This document shows positions 17,207 through 26,779 of a stretch of 53,681 nt of DNA, in pieces. Positions within the stretch are counted from its first letter, which is position 1; each line of letters opens with the position of its first letter. The translations under genes were made by a program, and so were the position numbers. The stretch comes from JADHLJ01 sp038116915 (GTDB lineage Bacteria > Pseudomonadota > Alphaproteobacteria > Thalassobaculales > Thalassobaculaceae). The notes below the pieces were generated by a model, which was not told where the DNA came from, did no database searches, and was given only the letters and a program-made list of their open reading frames with translations. Where the stretch lies: the NCBI GenBank assembly GCA_038116915.1, contig JAYOEU010000006.1, forward strand, positions 1 through 53,681, given 5' to 3'.

Positions 17207-18457
17207 TCAGCGTGCGGCTTCCCGCACCATCAACCGGGACACGGAAGCATCGAGTTCGCTGATATTGCGCAGGCGATCCAAGGTACGTTCGTCCAGGGTT
17301 TGCCCGTGCGGCAGCAGCAGGTCTCCGGCCTCGGTATAGAGGTCCCTGGCGAGCTTCGAGCCCGGTCTGACGCTGGAGAGATCGCGTTCCACGATCCCGG
17401 CGCCGTCGATATCCTCGGCCTCCCAAGGCGGCGCGGCGAATTTCATCTCCCGAGGTGCCCTCGGCCTGGCGATCTCGTCCGGATCGATGCTGATCTCGCT
17501 ATAGTCCATGGGGCGCTTTATCCGGTTGGCCGTGGTCATGACATGGACGATCCTGGCCCGCAGCGCCCTGGGGGTCACCGGCTTGACGATGAAGCTGTCG
17601 ACATCGAGCTTGAATGCCGCGCCGACGATGAAGTTGTCGGCAAAGCCGGTCAGCATGATGAAACCGATATCCCGGTTGATGCCCGGAGCGCCGACCCGCA
17701 CCGCTTTCAGAAGCTGAAGCCCGTTCATGCCGGGCATCTGGTAGTCCGAGATGATCAGGTCGTAACCGTGCGGGGCGGTCAGGATGGTCGTCAGCGCCTG
17801 ATCGCCGTCGGCGGCGGAGTCAATTGCCGCGCAGTTCAACTGGCGGAGCATGCGGCGGATGATCATCCCGTTGGTCTCATTGTCTTCGACCACGATCACC
17901 CGAAGGGCGCTGAAGGACTGTGGAGCAAGCTGCGGCAAGGGACTGGTTTCCCGGTTATCCTGTTCGTGCCGGAAGGGCGCGGGCCCCGACAAGGAAGGTG
18001 TATCGCCTGGGTTCACGGCGAGCCATTTCGTCAATGTCTCCCGCAACCGCTTGAGAGTGACCGGTTTCGACATGAAGTCGTCCATGCCGACTTCCTTGCA
18101 GCGGGCCATGTCGTCTGGCGTGACGTTCGCGGTGACCGCGATGACCGGCGTTCTCTCTCGGCCCGCCGCGGCGGCGCTGTTTTCCCATTCCCGGAATTTT
18201 GCCGCGAATTCAAACCCATCCATGACCGGCATGGAAAGATCCGTCAGGATTGCCGCATAGGGCTCTTTCATCGCGCGTTCGAGACCATCCCTGCCGTCTT
18301 CGGCGAAGGCATGTGACAGACCGAGGCGGCCAAGCTGCCGGCCGGCGACCGCCCGGTTCAACTCATTGTCCTCAATGACGAGAACCGGATGGCCCACATC
18401 CGCGATCGGCATGCGCCTTGATGTTTCCGCCTCGCTCTCCATTCCGGCCCTTTCCAC
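17207..18457 (-). CDS. Response regulator with two receiver domains and an unclassified C-terminus
   Basis: The 416-residue protein has REC1 at about 23-145 (phospho-acceptor D73 in LTDLSMPVMDG, K131 in MSKPV) and REC2 at about 184-305 (D238 in ISDYQMPGMNG, Lys in VKPVTP). A tail of about 110 residues follows, with the segment PGSKLARDLYTEAGDLLLPHGQTLDERTLDRLRNI, which resembles the short module found next to HD-GYP and related domains. No DNA-binding or enzymatic domain is recognised, so the output may be protein-protein contact. It is the third gene of a signalling unit, 24 bases after the hybrid kinase, and could act as a phosphate sink or relay for it. Confidence 0.88.
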   Translation of the reverse strand: MERAGMESEAETSRRMPIADVGHPVLVIEDNELNRAVAGRQLGRLGLSHAFAEDGRDGLERAMKEPYAAILTDLSMPVMDGFEFAAKFREWENSAAAAGRERTPVIAVTANVTPDDMARCKEVGMDDFMSKPVTLKRLRETLTKWLAVNPGDTPSLSGPAPFRHEQDNRETSPLPQLAPQSFSALRVIVVEDNETNGMIIRRMLRQLNCAAIDSAADGDQALTTILTAPHGYDLIISDYQMPGMNGLQLLKAVRVGAPGINRDIGFIMLTGFADNFIVGAAFKLDVDSFIVKPVTPRALRARIVHVMTTANRIKRPMDYSEISIDPDEIARPRAPREMKFAAPPWEAEDIDGAGIVERDLSSVRPGSKLARDLYTEAGDLLLPHGQTLDERTLDRLRNISELDASVSRLMVREAAR

Positions 18458-18481
18458 GCGACATCTCGGCGGAGCGTATCA

Positions 18482-21343
18482 TCAATCAGAGGCGGTGTCC
18501 GGCCCTTCAAGGTCCGGTTTAGCCGACGGATGAACCGGCGCTCGGAAATTCGGCAGCAGCTCGCGCAACGTTGCCAGCACGGATTCCAAATGATCGCCTT
18601 TTTCAATGAGTTGCTGTATCCGCCCGTCCAGCATCCGGCGCTCGTGTCCGTTCAGTTCCTTCGCGGTCACGACGATGACCGGAATTCCCGCCCAGGCCTC
18701 GTTGTCCCGCATGGCCTTGAGAAACTCGAACCCGTCCATGACCGGCATCATCAGATCGAGCAGAATGATGTCCGGGACCGTCTCGCCCAGGTAGTTGAGG
18801 CCGGCGGCGCCATGCTCGGCCTCGCTGACATCCCAGGCTTCCCGCATGAGGATGCGGCGCAGCACATCTCTGGTTCCCGGTTCATCCTCGATGATGAGCG
18901 CGCGCGGCCGTCTTTTGCCGGTCAGGCAATGCCCCGCGATCACCGAGAGCAGGCGGTCGCGGTCGATCGGCTTGGTGATGAAATCGACGGCGCCGAGGGA
19001 AAAGCCGACCTTGCGGTCATCGACCATGGATACGATGGCGACCGGGATGTCGGCGGTCTCCGGGTCTTCCTTCAGGCGCGAGAGGACGGTCCAGCCGTTC
19101 ATTCCCGGCATCAGGACGTCAAGGGTGATCGCATCGGGCTTCAGTTCCTGGGCCTTGGCGATCCCGCTCTCGCCGTCGCTGACGTTAACAGTGCGGTATC
19201 CATGCTGGCTCAGATGACGGCGCAAGAGGTCACGAGCGACCGCGTCGTCATCGATGACGAGAACCGTGCTGGCCCAGTCCGGAGCCGGAGCGGCCCGCTC
19301 GTCGTTCCGCTCCGCCGCCGCGGACGCGTAGGACATCTCGGCCGGAAGGGTGATAATGAAACGTGATCCTGCGCCGGGGGTGCTCTCCGCGCGTACGTCG
19401 CCTCCGAGCACTGTGCAAATGCCCCGCGTGATCGCCAGACCAAGCCCGCTCCCGCCAAACTCGCGGGTCGTCGAATTGTCGGCCTGGGTGAAGGCATTGA
19501 AAATTTTCTCGAGCTGCTCGGGCGTCATCCCGATCCCGGTATCGGCGACGGAAAAATCAATCACCTGGGCACCCGACGAACCCCGGCGCCGCACCTGCAG
19601 CGTGATCTCTCCGTCGGTGGTGAATTTCGCCGCATTGGTGAGGATGTTGACGAGGGCCTGCAAGACCTTGGTGCGGTCGCTGTTCATGGCGCCGATATCG
19701 TCGGGCATGTCGACGATCAGCGTGTTGTTGTTCGAATCCGCCAGCGGTTCCGCGGTTATCCGCGCATCCTGGATGATGCCGGCGATTTCGAAGGTCTCGA
19801 TGTTCAATTTCAGCTTGCCGGCCTCGATGCGGGAGAGATCGAGAACATCGTTGATCAGGCCGAGCAGTTGGCGGCCGGCGGACTGGATTCGCTCGAGATC
19901 TTCAAGAAACTCGCCTTCGCCCAGTTCCTCGGCCTCCTCGGCGAGGATTTCGCTGTACCCGATGATCGCATGCAACGGGGTGCGCAGCTCGTGGCTCATA
20001 TTGGCGAGGAAACTGCTTTTGGCGAGGTTGGCCTCGATCGCCGCGTCGCGCGCGGTGGTCGCCTCAAGAGTCCGCTGGCGGATGCGATCCTCCAGGGTCT
20101 CCTTGAATACCTGCACCGACTGGGCCATTTCTCCGATCTCGCCAGCCCGACCGGTCTCGGGGACATCGGCGATTTCCTGGCCGGTGGCGAGCCGCGTCAT
20201 GGCCGTTGTGATGCGCTCGAGCGGACGAGCGATGCGGAAGATCACGATCCAGATTGCCAGGCCGCCGATCACCAGGACCAACGCCAATATCACCGTGTCA
20301 ATCGCAAGGTCGCGCCCGCCGCGCGCGGCGCGTCCGGCAGCCAGTTCGTTCGAGATCATGGACGCCATGCCGCCGAGCTCCCAGATCGGTGATATCGCCA
20401 GATCGGACTTTGCGATCCAGTCTTCCAATCCGATCGGATAGGGCGTCCCCGCGCGTCCCGCCTCGATCACCGCGCGGCGAATATCGTCGAAGGTGCCGAA
20501 GTACATTCCCCTGACCAGGGGGGTATCCGCGATCAATGATTCAGCGGCCCGCCCTTGGCCGGAGAAAGCCTCCATCATCCGCCACGCCTCGTCGAAATGG
20601 CCCCTGGCGTCGGAAAGACGGCCGATATCCTCGAAAGACAATGCCGCGCCGCTGGCGATCTTGCCGGCGATCAGCGCCCGCTCCCGCTCGGCGAATTCGT
20701 TCATCACATAGACCGCGTGGTCGACGTCGAGATAGGTCTCGATTCCTTCATCGGGAGAGGCGGGGCGATACCGGACCGCGACCTTCAGACGCTCCACTTC
20801 CATGATCAGCGCCGTGATCTCCGGGAAGAACGATTCCGCCACCCCGGCGGCTCTGGAGGCAACGGGCAGGGAAACCGCCTGGTCCACCATGCCGCGAAGC
20901 CGATTGATGTCCCTGAGATGGTCCTTGACGCGCGCCACCCGTTCCACCGCGCCGTCGGTGACCGGATCAGCGAGGATTTCCTCAAGGGCCACCGCGAGCG
21001 CGCGGTCGCTTTCGCGCCGCAAGGCCGCGAGCCGCGTGGTCACCGATCCCGAGGCCGGATCGGGCTGGTTGAGCGCGACATGCGTCAACAAGCGCTCGGC
21101 CGACCAGGCGGTGGCGCTGTCCAGGAGAAAGCCGCTGACATCCGTGCTTCTGGAAATCCGGACCGCGTCGCGCCTCTGGATATAGGCTTCCAACCAGAAA
21201 CTGGTGACCAGCCAGACGAGCAGTGCCAAAGACAGCCCGGTGATCGCCAGCAAGCTGTTGCGCACCGAAAAAGCACTTCGGGGCAGCATGAAAACCCTCC
21301 TCGCGGAGCCGTCGGTTCTGTCGGGTGAACCATCCTCGAGCAT
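18482..21343 (-). CDS. Membrane hybrid sensor histidine kinase with two receiver domains
   Basis: The 953-residue protein has a membrane helix at about 29-51, a mostly helical periplasmic region of about 295 residues, a second helix at about 348-370, and a HAMP region to about 420. The HisKA domain carries H451 in FLANMSHELRTPLHAIIGYSEIL. The HATPase has the N box (LVNILTNAAKF), DTGIG and GGSGLGL. Two REC domains follow, with D742 (LDVLMPGMNG) and D863 (LLDLMMPVMDG). The frame can be opened from TTG 21364, but ATG 21343 follows a GGAAG site and is preferred. It lies between the PP2C phosphatase gene and the dual-REC gene, implying one phosphorelay. The signal is unknown. Confidence 0.92.
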   Translation of the reverse strand: MLEDGSPDRTDGSARRVFMLPRSAFSVRNSLLAITGLSLALLVWLVTSFWLEAYIQRRDAVRISRSTDVSGFLLDSATAWSAERLLTHVALNQPDPASGSVTTRLAALRRESDRALAVALEEILADPVTDGAVERVARVKDHLRDINRLRGMVDQAVSLPVASRAAGVAESFFPEITALIMEVERLKVAVRYRPASPDEGIETYLDVDHAVYVMNEFAERERALIAGKIASGAALSFEDIGRLSDARGHFDEAWRMMEAFSGQGRAAESLIADTPLVRGMYFGTFDDIRRAVIEAGRAGTPYPIGLEDWIAKSDLAISPIWELGGMASMISNELAAGRAARGGRDLAIDTVILALVLVIGGLAIWIVIFRIARPLERITTAMTRLATGQEIADVPETGRAGEIGEMAQSVQVFKETLEDRIRQRTLEATTARDAAIEANLAKSSFLANMSHELRTPLHAIIGYSEILAEEAEELGEGEFLEDLERIQSAGRQLLGLINDVLDLSRIEAGKLKLNIETFEIAGIIQDARITAEPLADSNNNTLIVDMPDDIGAMNSDRTKVLQALVNILTNAAKFTTDGEITLQVRRRGSSGAQVIDFSVADTGIGMTPEQLEKIFNAFTQADNSTTREFGGSGLGLAITRGICTVLGGDVRAESTPGAGSRFIITLPAEMSYASAAAERNDERAAPAPDWASTVLVIDDDAVARDLLRRHLSQHGYRTVNVSDGESGIAKAQELKPDAITLDVLMPGMNGWTVLSRLKEDPETADIPVAIVSMVDDRKVGFSLGAVDFITKPIDRDRLLSVIAGHCLTGKRRPRALIIEDEPGTRDVLRRILMREAWDVSEAEHGAAGLNYLGETVPDIILLDLMMPVMDGFEFLKAMRDNEAWAGIPVIVVTAKELNGHERRMLDGRIQQLIEKGDHLESVLATLRELLPNFRAPVHPSAKPDLEGPDTASD

Positions 21344-21371
21344 GGTAACCGATCTTCCCTTCAAGGCCGGA

Positions 21372-23042
21372 TCATATTTGTTCTTCGTCGGTCACCGGCG
21401 GACCATCCCATTTGACACAGAGGGCGGTCATGTCGTCCCTGTGGGGCGTACCCTCCATGAATCCTTCCAAATGAGTGCGCACGCTGTGAACAATCCGTTT
21501 GAGGGGCCATCGGACCGCAAAATCCAGATCGTGCTGCAAGCTCGCGGTCGTATAAGGTTCAGCGTCGGGATTGAGGGCATCGGTTACGCCGTCGGTGAAT
21601 ATGAAGATGGCTTGCCCCGGTGAGAGTTGGATTTCCACGTCTTCGTAGTAGGGCACCTCGCCCAGTCCGAGCGGTAGGCCCGCGGGAATTGTCAGCGGCC
21701 GGGCAGCCGTCTCGGGGCCGAACAACAACGGCGGGACATGACCGGCGCTGCAGTATCGTACGGTTCCTGTCGTCACGTTGAGCAGCCCCAGGAACATGGT
21801 CGCGTATTGCAGTTCGACATTGCCCCTGGCGAGCGCGCCGTTCACGTCGTTCAGGATGTAGGCCGGTGAGCGGACCGCATCGGGCATGTCGGTCCAGCGT
21901 GAGATCGCCATGCGGATCAGGCTCATCGCTCGGGCCATGAACAGCGCCGCGGCCACACCCTTCTTGGCGCCGTCGCCGACCACGAAACCGATCGCGTCCT
22001 CGCCAATATGGAAGATATCGTAGAAATCGCCGCTCAGGTCCCATGCCGCGGTCATGAAGGCTTCGGCGCTCACGCGAAAGCCCGGGCTGGCTTCTGGCAT
22101 TTTCACCGGAAGCATGCTGGCCTGGAGTGCGCGGGCGGCGTCGAGATCGCGGCGCATGCGCTCATAGCGGAACGAGGCGTCTTCGCGCAGGCGCTTCTTC
22201 TCCAGGCATGCCTGGATCCGGGCCCGCAGCAGAATCGCGTTGAACGGCTTGGTGAGATAATCCTCGGCGCCGAGTTCGATGCATCTCGCGACGCTGTCTA
22301 TCTCATCCAGGCCGGAAATCATTATCACCGGGATTTCGGCACTCGCGTCGTCCTGCTTGATGGCTTCGAGAAACTCATAGCCGTCCATGTCGGGCATGAG
22401 CAGATCCAACAGAATGAGATCGTAGTGCCCGTCCGCGACCATCTCCAGGCCCACGCCGCCGCCATCGGCCTGATAGACCCGGTGCCCGAGCTGCTCCACC
22501 CAACGGCCCAGCGTCTCCCGGTTCGTCTCGTCGTCGTCGATCACCAGAATGTCCGCGGGCTCCACGAGGCGGCTTTCGGCGGCCTGTTCGGGATCGCCCG
22601 CAGCTTCCGGTTCGGCGCGCGGCACGGGATCGGCGAGGCGCTCCTGCAAAAGCTGTAACAAACCGTTCCCGGTCCGCAGAAATTGTTCCAGCTCCGAGGC
22701 AGCCTCGTCATCGCTGCCCAGCAATTCCGATTCTGCGATCAGCTCCGACAGGCCGATGATTTGGTTCAATCCGTTGCGGATCTCGTGACGGACCCGCCGC
22801 AGGTTGGCTGGATCGGCTCCGACGGTCGCGACGGCGCCGGCCAGTTCCTCGGAAATCAGCCGGCCAATTCCATCCGCGGATTTTCCGATGAGCTGCAGAT
22901 CCTCGGCGGATTCATGATCGTTAAGGCGTTGTGCGTGCTTTTGCAAAGCGGCCAGCGCAACCGCCAAATCCTCCAGCGGCGCCGAGAAATCCGTAGGCCC
23001 GGCCAGCGGCGTATCGCCGGGATCGGGTGGTCCCGCGTTCAT
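21372..23042 (-). CDS. PP2C (SpoIIE/RsbU-type) phosphatase with DHp-like segment and receiver domain
   Basis: The 556-residue protein has three parts. At about 80-135 is a segment with RRVRHEIRNGLNQIIGLSELI, which looks like the phospho-accepting helix of a histidine kinase (H86), but no ATP-binding domain follows. At about 164-285 is a REC domain with D213 (LLDLLMPDMDG) and K in YLTKPF. The C-terminal SpoIIE-type phosphatase domain has metal-binding acids in LSGDFYDIF, VVGDGAKKG, FTDGVTDA and RDDMTALCV. RsbU-like enzymes dephosphorylate anti-sigma antagonists, but none is encoded nearby. It is first in the three-gene signalling unit, 28 bases before the kinase start, so the kinase may phosphorylate its REC domain and tune the phosphatase. 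Confidence 0.9.
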   Translation of the reverse strand: MNAGPPDPGDTPLAGPTDFSAPLEDLAVALAALQKHAQRLNDHESAEDLQLIGKSADGIGRLISEELAGAVATVGADPANLRRVRHEIRNGLNQIIGLSELIAESELLGSDDEAASELEQFLRTGNGLLQLLQERLADPVPRAEPEAAGDPEQAAESRLVEPADILVIDDDETNRETLGRWVEQLGHRVYQADGGGVGLEMVADGHYDLILLDLLMPDMDGYEFLEAIKQDDASAEIPVIMISGLDEIDSVARCIELGAEDYLTKPFNAILLRARIQACLEKKRLREDASFRYERMRRDLDAARALQASMLPVKMPEASPGFRVSAEAFMTAAWDLSGDFYDIFHIGEDAIGFVVGDGAKKGVAAALFMARAMSLIRMAISRWTDMPDAVRSPAYILNDVNGALARGNVELQYATMFLGLLNVTTGTVRYCSAGHVPPLLFGPETAARPLTIPAGLPLGLGEVPYYEDVEIQLSPGQAIFIFTDGVTDALNPDAEPYTTASLQHDLDFAVRWPLKRIVHSVRTHLEGFMEGTPHRDDMTALCVKWDGPPVTDEEQI

Positions 23043-23111
23043 CGCGGATCCCTTGGACGCCGTCGCGACCGAAGGTTCGTAGTGGTGACATCCGTGAGCA
23101 AAGCCACGTGT

Positions 23112-23876
23112 CTATCCGGAGATCGAAAAGCCGCCGTCGACCGGTACCGAGATGCCGGTGATATAGTCGGAGGCGCGGCTTGCCAGGAATACCGCGACAC
23201 CGGCGTGATCCTCCGGTGTGCCCCAGCGCCCGGCCGGCATCCGCGCCAGTTGACGCTCGTATAACCCGTCGATCTGTTCTCGTGCCCGGCGGGTCAGTTC
23301 GGTGTCGATCCAGCCCGGCAGCACGCAGTTCACCTGGATATTGTCCTTGGCCCAGGCCGCGGCGAGGGACTTGGTCATCTGAACCATGCCGCCCTTGCTG
23401 GTGGCGTAGGCCGCGACGAAAGGCGCGCCGAAAAGCGAATACATCGAGCCGATATTGATGATCTTGCCGCCGCCGGCCCGCTTCAGCGCGGGATAGGCGG
23501 CCTGACTGCACAGAAACGCGCTGGTCAGGTTGGTCTCCAGCACCCAGCGCCACTCCTCCGGCGTGAAGTCCTCCGGCGGCTTGCGGATATTGCTGCCGGC
23601 ATTGTTCACCAGGATATCAAGCCGCCCTAGCGTTTTCTCCGCCGCCGCCACCATGTCGGCTCCGGCGCTTGCCTCGGTGACATCCATGACGAAGGCTTCC
23701 GCCCTGGCACCCAGCCCGCGCAACTTGGCCACCGCCTCGGTATTCTTCGCCTCGTTGCGTCCGACGACCAGGATCGAAGCGCCGGCGGCGGCGAGGCCCT
23801 CCGCCATCCCGAGACCGATGCCGCCGTTGCCGCCGGTCACCGCCGCGACCCGGCCACTCAGATCAAACAAGGACAT
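23112..23876 (-). CDS. Short-chain dehydrogenase/reductase
   Basis: The 254-residue classical SDR has TGGNGGIGLGMAEGL at 14-28, NNAGSN in the middle, and the active site NIGSMYSLFGAPFVAAYATSK with Ser, Tyr and Lys in place. The C-terminus SDYITGISVPVDGGFSISG is typical of the 2-deoxy-gluconate/gluconate 5-dehydrogenase-like group, though that function is only suggested. ATG 23876 with GGGAGA upstream is chosen over the long upstream extension. It shares its strand with the secreted Cache-type gene (113 bases upstream) and the signalling operon downstream, but gaps suggest separate transcripts. Confidence 0.9.
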   Translation of the reverse strand: MSLFDLSGRVAAVTGGNGGIGLGMAEGLAAAGASILVVGRNEAKNTEAVAKLRGLGARAEAFVMDVTEASAGADMVAAAEKTLGRLDILVNNAGSNIRKPPEDFTPEEWRWVLETNLTSAFLCSQAAYPALKRAGGGKIINIGSMYSLFGAPFVAAYATSKGGMVQMTKSLAAAWAKDNIQVNCVLPGWIDTELTRRAREQIDGLYERQLARMPAGRWGTPEDHAGVAVFLASRASDYITGISVPVDGGFSISG

Positions 23877-23989
23877 AACCGATCTCCCACCGGGCATGTT
23901 TGGTTGCAATTCGCGGCTGGAGTTTGCGGTTTCCCGCCGGATCTTGCAAACCGATGTGTTGCAATCCCCGCCGTTGACCCGGCGCGTTG

Positions 23990-24481
23990 TCAGAGACTGA
24001 CCACGCCATAGGCGCCGACGGCCAGGAGAACCGGGCCGACTCGAACCACATAGGCGGATTTCGGCGACATCTCGCCGGTGCAGGGGCTGAGCCATTCATA
24101 TTCGATCCAGCCCTCGCCCTTGGTGCGGGCGGTGCGAATCATGTCCTGGATGAAGTAACGCCCGTTGGAATCGCGCGAGCCGAGAATATTGCTACCGGGC
24201 GCAGTCGGGAAAATCGCGTTGAACCAGATCCGGCCGTTCAGATCGATGACGAAGACATAGAGATCGCGGTCGATGAACTCGTCATCGGGATCGCTGAAGC
24301 GCCTGAATGCCTTTTCCGGACCGAGGTCGACCAGAACCTTGGCGGCCTTCACCGCCAGCGCCTTCGCTTCATCAAGGCTTGCGGCCTGGCAGCGCGGGGC
24401 GGCGGCCGCAAGCGGCCCGGCCGCGCCGATGGCGAGCCACAGAAATCCCAGAATGAATGCCGTTCTCGCAACCAGCGTCAT
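23990..24481 (-). CDS. Secreted single Cache-type sensor domain protein
   Basis: The 163-residue protein starts with a signal peptide (MTLVARTAFILGFLWLAIGAAGPLAAAAP), so it should be periplasmic. The mature part (ASLDEAKALAVKAAKVLVDLGPEKAFRRFSDPDDEFIDRDLYVFVIDLNGRIWFNAIFPTAPGSNILG, here described across about 35-110) and the end WIEYEWLSPCTGEMSPKSAYVVRVG match single Cache domains found in chemoreceptors and kinases. It has no membrane anchor or output domain after it. ATG 24481 is preferred over 24523 because it begins the signal peptide. It may present a ligand to a partner receptor; the periplasmic loop of the nearby hybrid kinase is one untested candidate. Confidence 0.75.
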   Translation of the reverse strand: MTLVARTAFILGFLWLAIGAAGPLAAAAPRCQAASLDEAKALAVKAAKVLVDLGPEKAFRRFSDPDDEFIDRDLYVFVIDLNGRIWFNAIFPTAPGSNILGSRDSNGRYFIQDMIRTARTKGEGWIEYEWLSPCTGEMSPKSAYVVRVGPVLLAVGAYGVVSL

Positions 24482-24650
24482 TGGCGAACCCCGAGACGTC
24501 GCGGTACCGGATGTTAACGGCAATCGCCGCCGGAGCGAAGAGGATCACGGACATGCGGCGTTCAAGTCTCCGTGCGCGCCACCTCTTGCCCGGCCCGCGG
24601 GCTGCGCTTAAAAACGGAAACAAATGCAATCCGCGAGGAGGAAGCGCGTC

Positions 24651-25502
24651 ATGTCCGCGACTTACGAGACCATCGAAGTGCGTCCGATTGCCGGCGCGCT
24701 TGGCGCTGAGATCCATGGCGTGGATCTGTCCAAGGATCTCTCGAACCACCAGTTCGCCGAGATCCGGGACGTGTTCCGCGACAATGGCGTGATCTTTTTC
24801 CGCGATCAGAAACTCACGCCGGAACAGCATATCGCCTTCGCGGAACGCTGGGCGCCGATCAACATCAACCGGTTCTTCACTTCGGTCGAGGGTCATCCCA
24901 AGATCGCCGTGGTGCTGAAGGAGCCGGAGCAGAAGAACAATATCGGCGGTGGCTGGCATACCGATCACACCTACGACGTCGTGCCGGCGCTGGGTTCGAT
25001 GCTGTATGCGCACGAGGTTCCCTCGAGGGGCGGTGATACCCAGTTCGCCAGCATGTATCTGGCGTTCGAGACCCTGTCAGAGGGGCTGAAGGATACGTTG
25101 CGCGGATTGCGGGCGCGGCATTCCAGCCGCCACGTGTTCGGCGCGAGCCGGGCGACGCGCGACGACGACACCGTCGGCCGGATCAAGAACCCGGAACTCG
25201 CGACCCAGGACGCGGTGCATCCCGTCATCATCAAGCACCCGCTGTCCGGCCGCGAGGCGCTTTATGTGAACCCGGCCTTCACCCTGGGTTTCGAGGGTTG
25301 GACGGACGAGGAGTCCAAGCCGTTGCTCGCCTGGCTCTATGCCCATGCCAGCCGGCCCGAATTCACCTGCAGGTTCCAGTGGAAGCCGGGCTCCCTGGCA
25401 TTCTGGGACAATCGGGCGACCTGGCACCAGGCGGTGAACGACTATCACGGCGAGCGCCGGCTGATGCACCGAATCACCCTTGAGGGCGAGGCGCTGGGCT
25501 GA
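24651..25502 (+). CDS. TauD/TfdA-family 2-oxoglutarate dioxygenase
   Basis: The 283-residue Fe(II) enzyme has the family opening VRPIAGALGAEIHGVDLSKDL at 10-30, the iron ligands H103 and D105 in GGGWHTDHTYD, and the distal His in DNRATWHQAV, followed by the 2-oxoglutarate arginine region GERRLMHRITLEG. Family members hydroxylate sulfonates, phenoxyacids, amino acids or carnitine-related substrates. The start is well supported by GAGGAGGAAG upstream. It converges on the alpha/beta hydrolase gene with one base between the stops and is the only plus-strand gene in this catabolic region. Confidence 0.92.
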   Translation: MSATYETIEVRPIAGALGAEIHGVDLSKDLSNHQFAEIRDVFRDNGVIFFRDQKLTPEQHIAFAERWAPININRFFTSVEGHPKIAVVLKEPEQKNNIGGGWHTDHTYDVVPALGSMLYAHEVPSRGGDTQFASMYLAFETLSEGLKDTLRGLRARHSSRHVFGASRATRDDDTVGRIKNPELATQDAVHPVIIKHPLSGREALYVNPAFTLGFEGWTDEESKPLLAWLYAHASRPEFTCRFQWKPGSLAFWDNRATWHQAVNDYHGERRLMHRITLEGEALG

Positions 25503-25503
25503 G

Positions 25504-26664
25504 TTATCGGACGCCGGTCCCCGCTTCCTTCAGGAAGGCCAGCAACAGCCGGCAGGTTTCCTCCGGCTGCTCCTGCTGCACCCAGTGGCCGGCACCCTCG
25601 ACCAGGTGGAAGCCGCGCATATCGGTGCAAACCGTGCCGTTCATCTTCTGCGCCACGCCCGGACGCTGATAGACGCCCCAGTCGCTGGTGCCGGAGATGA
25701 AGCAACTCGGGATGTCGATGGTGCGTCCGGCAAAAGTCTGCTGTTCGGTGATATCGAAGCCGGTGGTCCCGCGCCGATACCAGTTGAGGCCGCCCTGGAA
25801 ACCGTTGCGGCTATACTCTTCCACATAGACCGCAAGGTCCTTGTCGGGCAACCAGGTGTTGCCGGCAATCTCGGCGGCACTCGGCATCTCCCTGCCGACC
25901 GCCTCGGGCATCGTGTCGGCCAGATCCATGATGTAGTAGGTCGGCATCTTCTCAAGCTGATCCGCGCGCCAGGCTTCCAGCCGGTGGGGCTTGTTGGCTT
26001 TCCAATCCGCGCTCTTGTGGTGGTAGTAGGCGCGCAGGAAGTCGTGCAGCCCTTGGGGACACTCGGTCATGTCCGTATTGGCGGGGCGGGTCGAATAATA
26101 CCAGTGATAGTGCTTGCGCGGTCGGGCCAGCGCCGCCATCGCCTGGTGAATATCGGGGCCTGCGGGCTTTGGTTGCGCGCCGGCGACGGGAAGGTCCGGC
26201 GGTCCCTCGAACGGCGCGCTCATCAGTACGCAGGACTTGAAGACATCGGGGCGCACCAACGCCGACCAGGCCGCGACCGAGGAGCCGTAGTCGTGGCCGA
26301 TCACGGCGGCGGCGGTCTCGTGACCCATCGCCCGCAGGATGCCCAGCGCGTCGCGCACCGTGTTCAGCAGGCGGAACGGGCCCATGTCGTCGTCATAGCT
26401 GACGGGTCCCCAACCCAGGGTCCGGCCATAGCCTCTCAGATCCGGCGCGAAGACGTGATAGCCGGCATCGGCCAGCGTCGGCATGACTCGCCGCCAACTG
26501 AAGGCCAGTTCCGGAAAGCCGTGCAGCAACAGCAGCGCCGGCCGGTTCGGAGTCTCATAACCGGCTTCCAGCACATGCATCACCAGACCGTTGGAGTTGT
26601 CCACGTGCCGCGACCGGATACCGGCGGGCAGGACCGAGGGGTCGTAGGGTTGCCGAAGCGTCAT
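25504..26664 (-). CDS. Alpha/beta hydrolase, epoxide hydrolase-like
   Basis: The 386-residue enzyme has the oxyanion motif LLLHGFPELAFSWRRV at about 44-59, DLRGYGRT next, and the nucleophile elbow VIGHDYGSSVAAW with Asp as nucleophile, as in soluble epoxide hydrolases and haloalkane/haloacetate dehalogenases. The catalytic His is in EGAGHWVQQEQPEE near the C-terminus. An Asp nucleophile makes esterase or lactonase activity unlikely. It is the last gene of the minus-strand catabolic set, separated from the LLM gene by a 247-base spacer holding a 21-base perfect inverted repeat, so it may be expressed separately. Confidence 0.88.
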   Translation of the reverse strand: MTLRQPYDPSVLPAGIRSRHVDNSNGLVMHVLEAGYETPNRPALLLLHGFPELAFSWRRVMPTLADAGYHVFAPDLRGYGRTLGWGPVSYDDDMGPFRLLNTVRDALGILRAMGHETAAAVIGHDYGSSVAAWSALVRPDVFKSCVLMSAPFEGPPDLPVAGAQPKPAGPDIHQAMAALARPRKHYHWYYSTRPANTDMTECPQGLHDFLRAYYHHKSADWKANKPHRLEAWRADQLEKMPTYYIMDLADTMPEAVGREMPSAAEIAGNTWLPDKDLAVYVEEYSRNGFQGGLNWYRRGTTGFDITEQQTFAGRTIDIPSCFISGTSDWGVYQRPGVAQKMNGTVCTDMRGFHLVEGAGHWVQQEQPEETCRLLLAFLKEAGTGVR

Positions 26665-26779
26665 CGCAAGGTCTCCAGGAAGCGGGAACGGAGCAGGCTA
26701 TCGCGTATCGGGCGAATGATCCATGTGGGGACGCGGCGAATGCCAAATGCGACCCAATTCCGCACAATCGTTTACCGGC

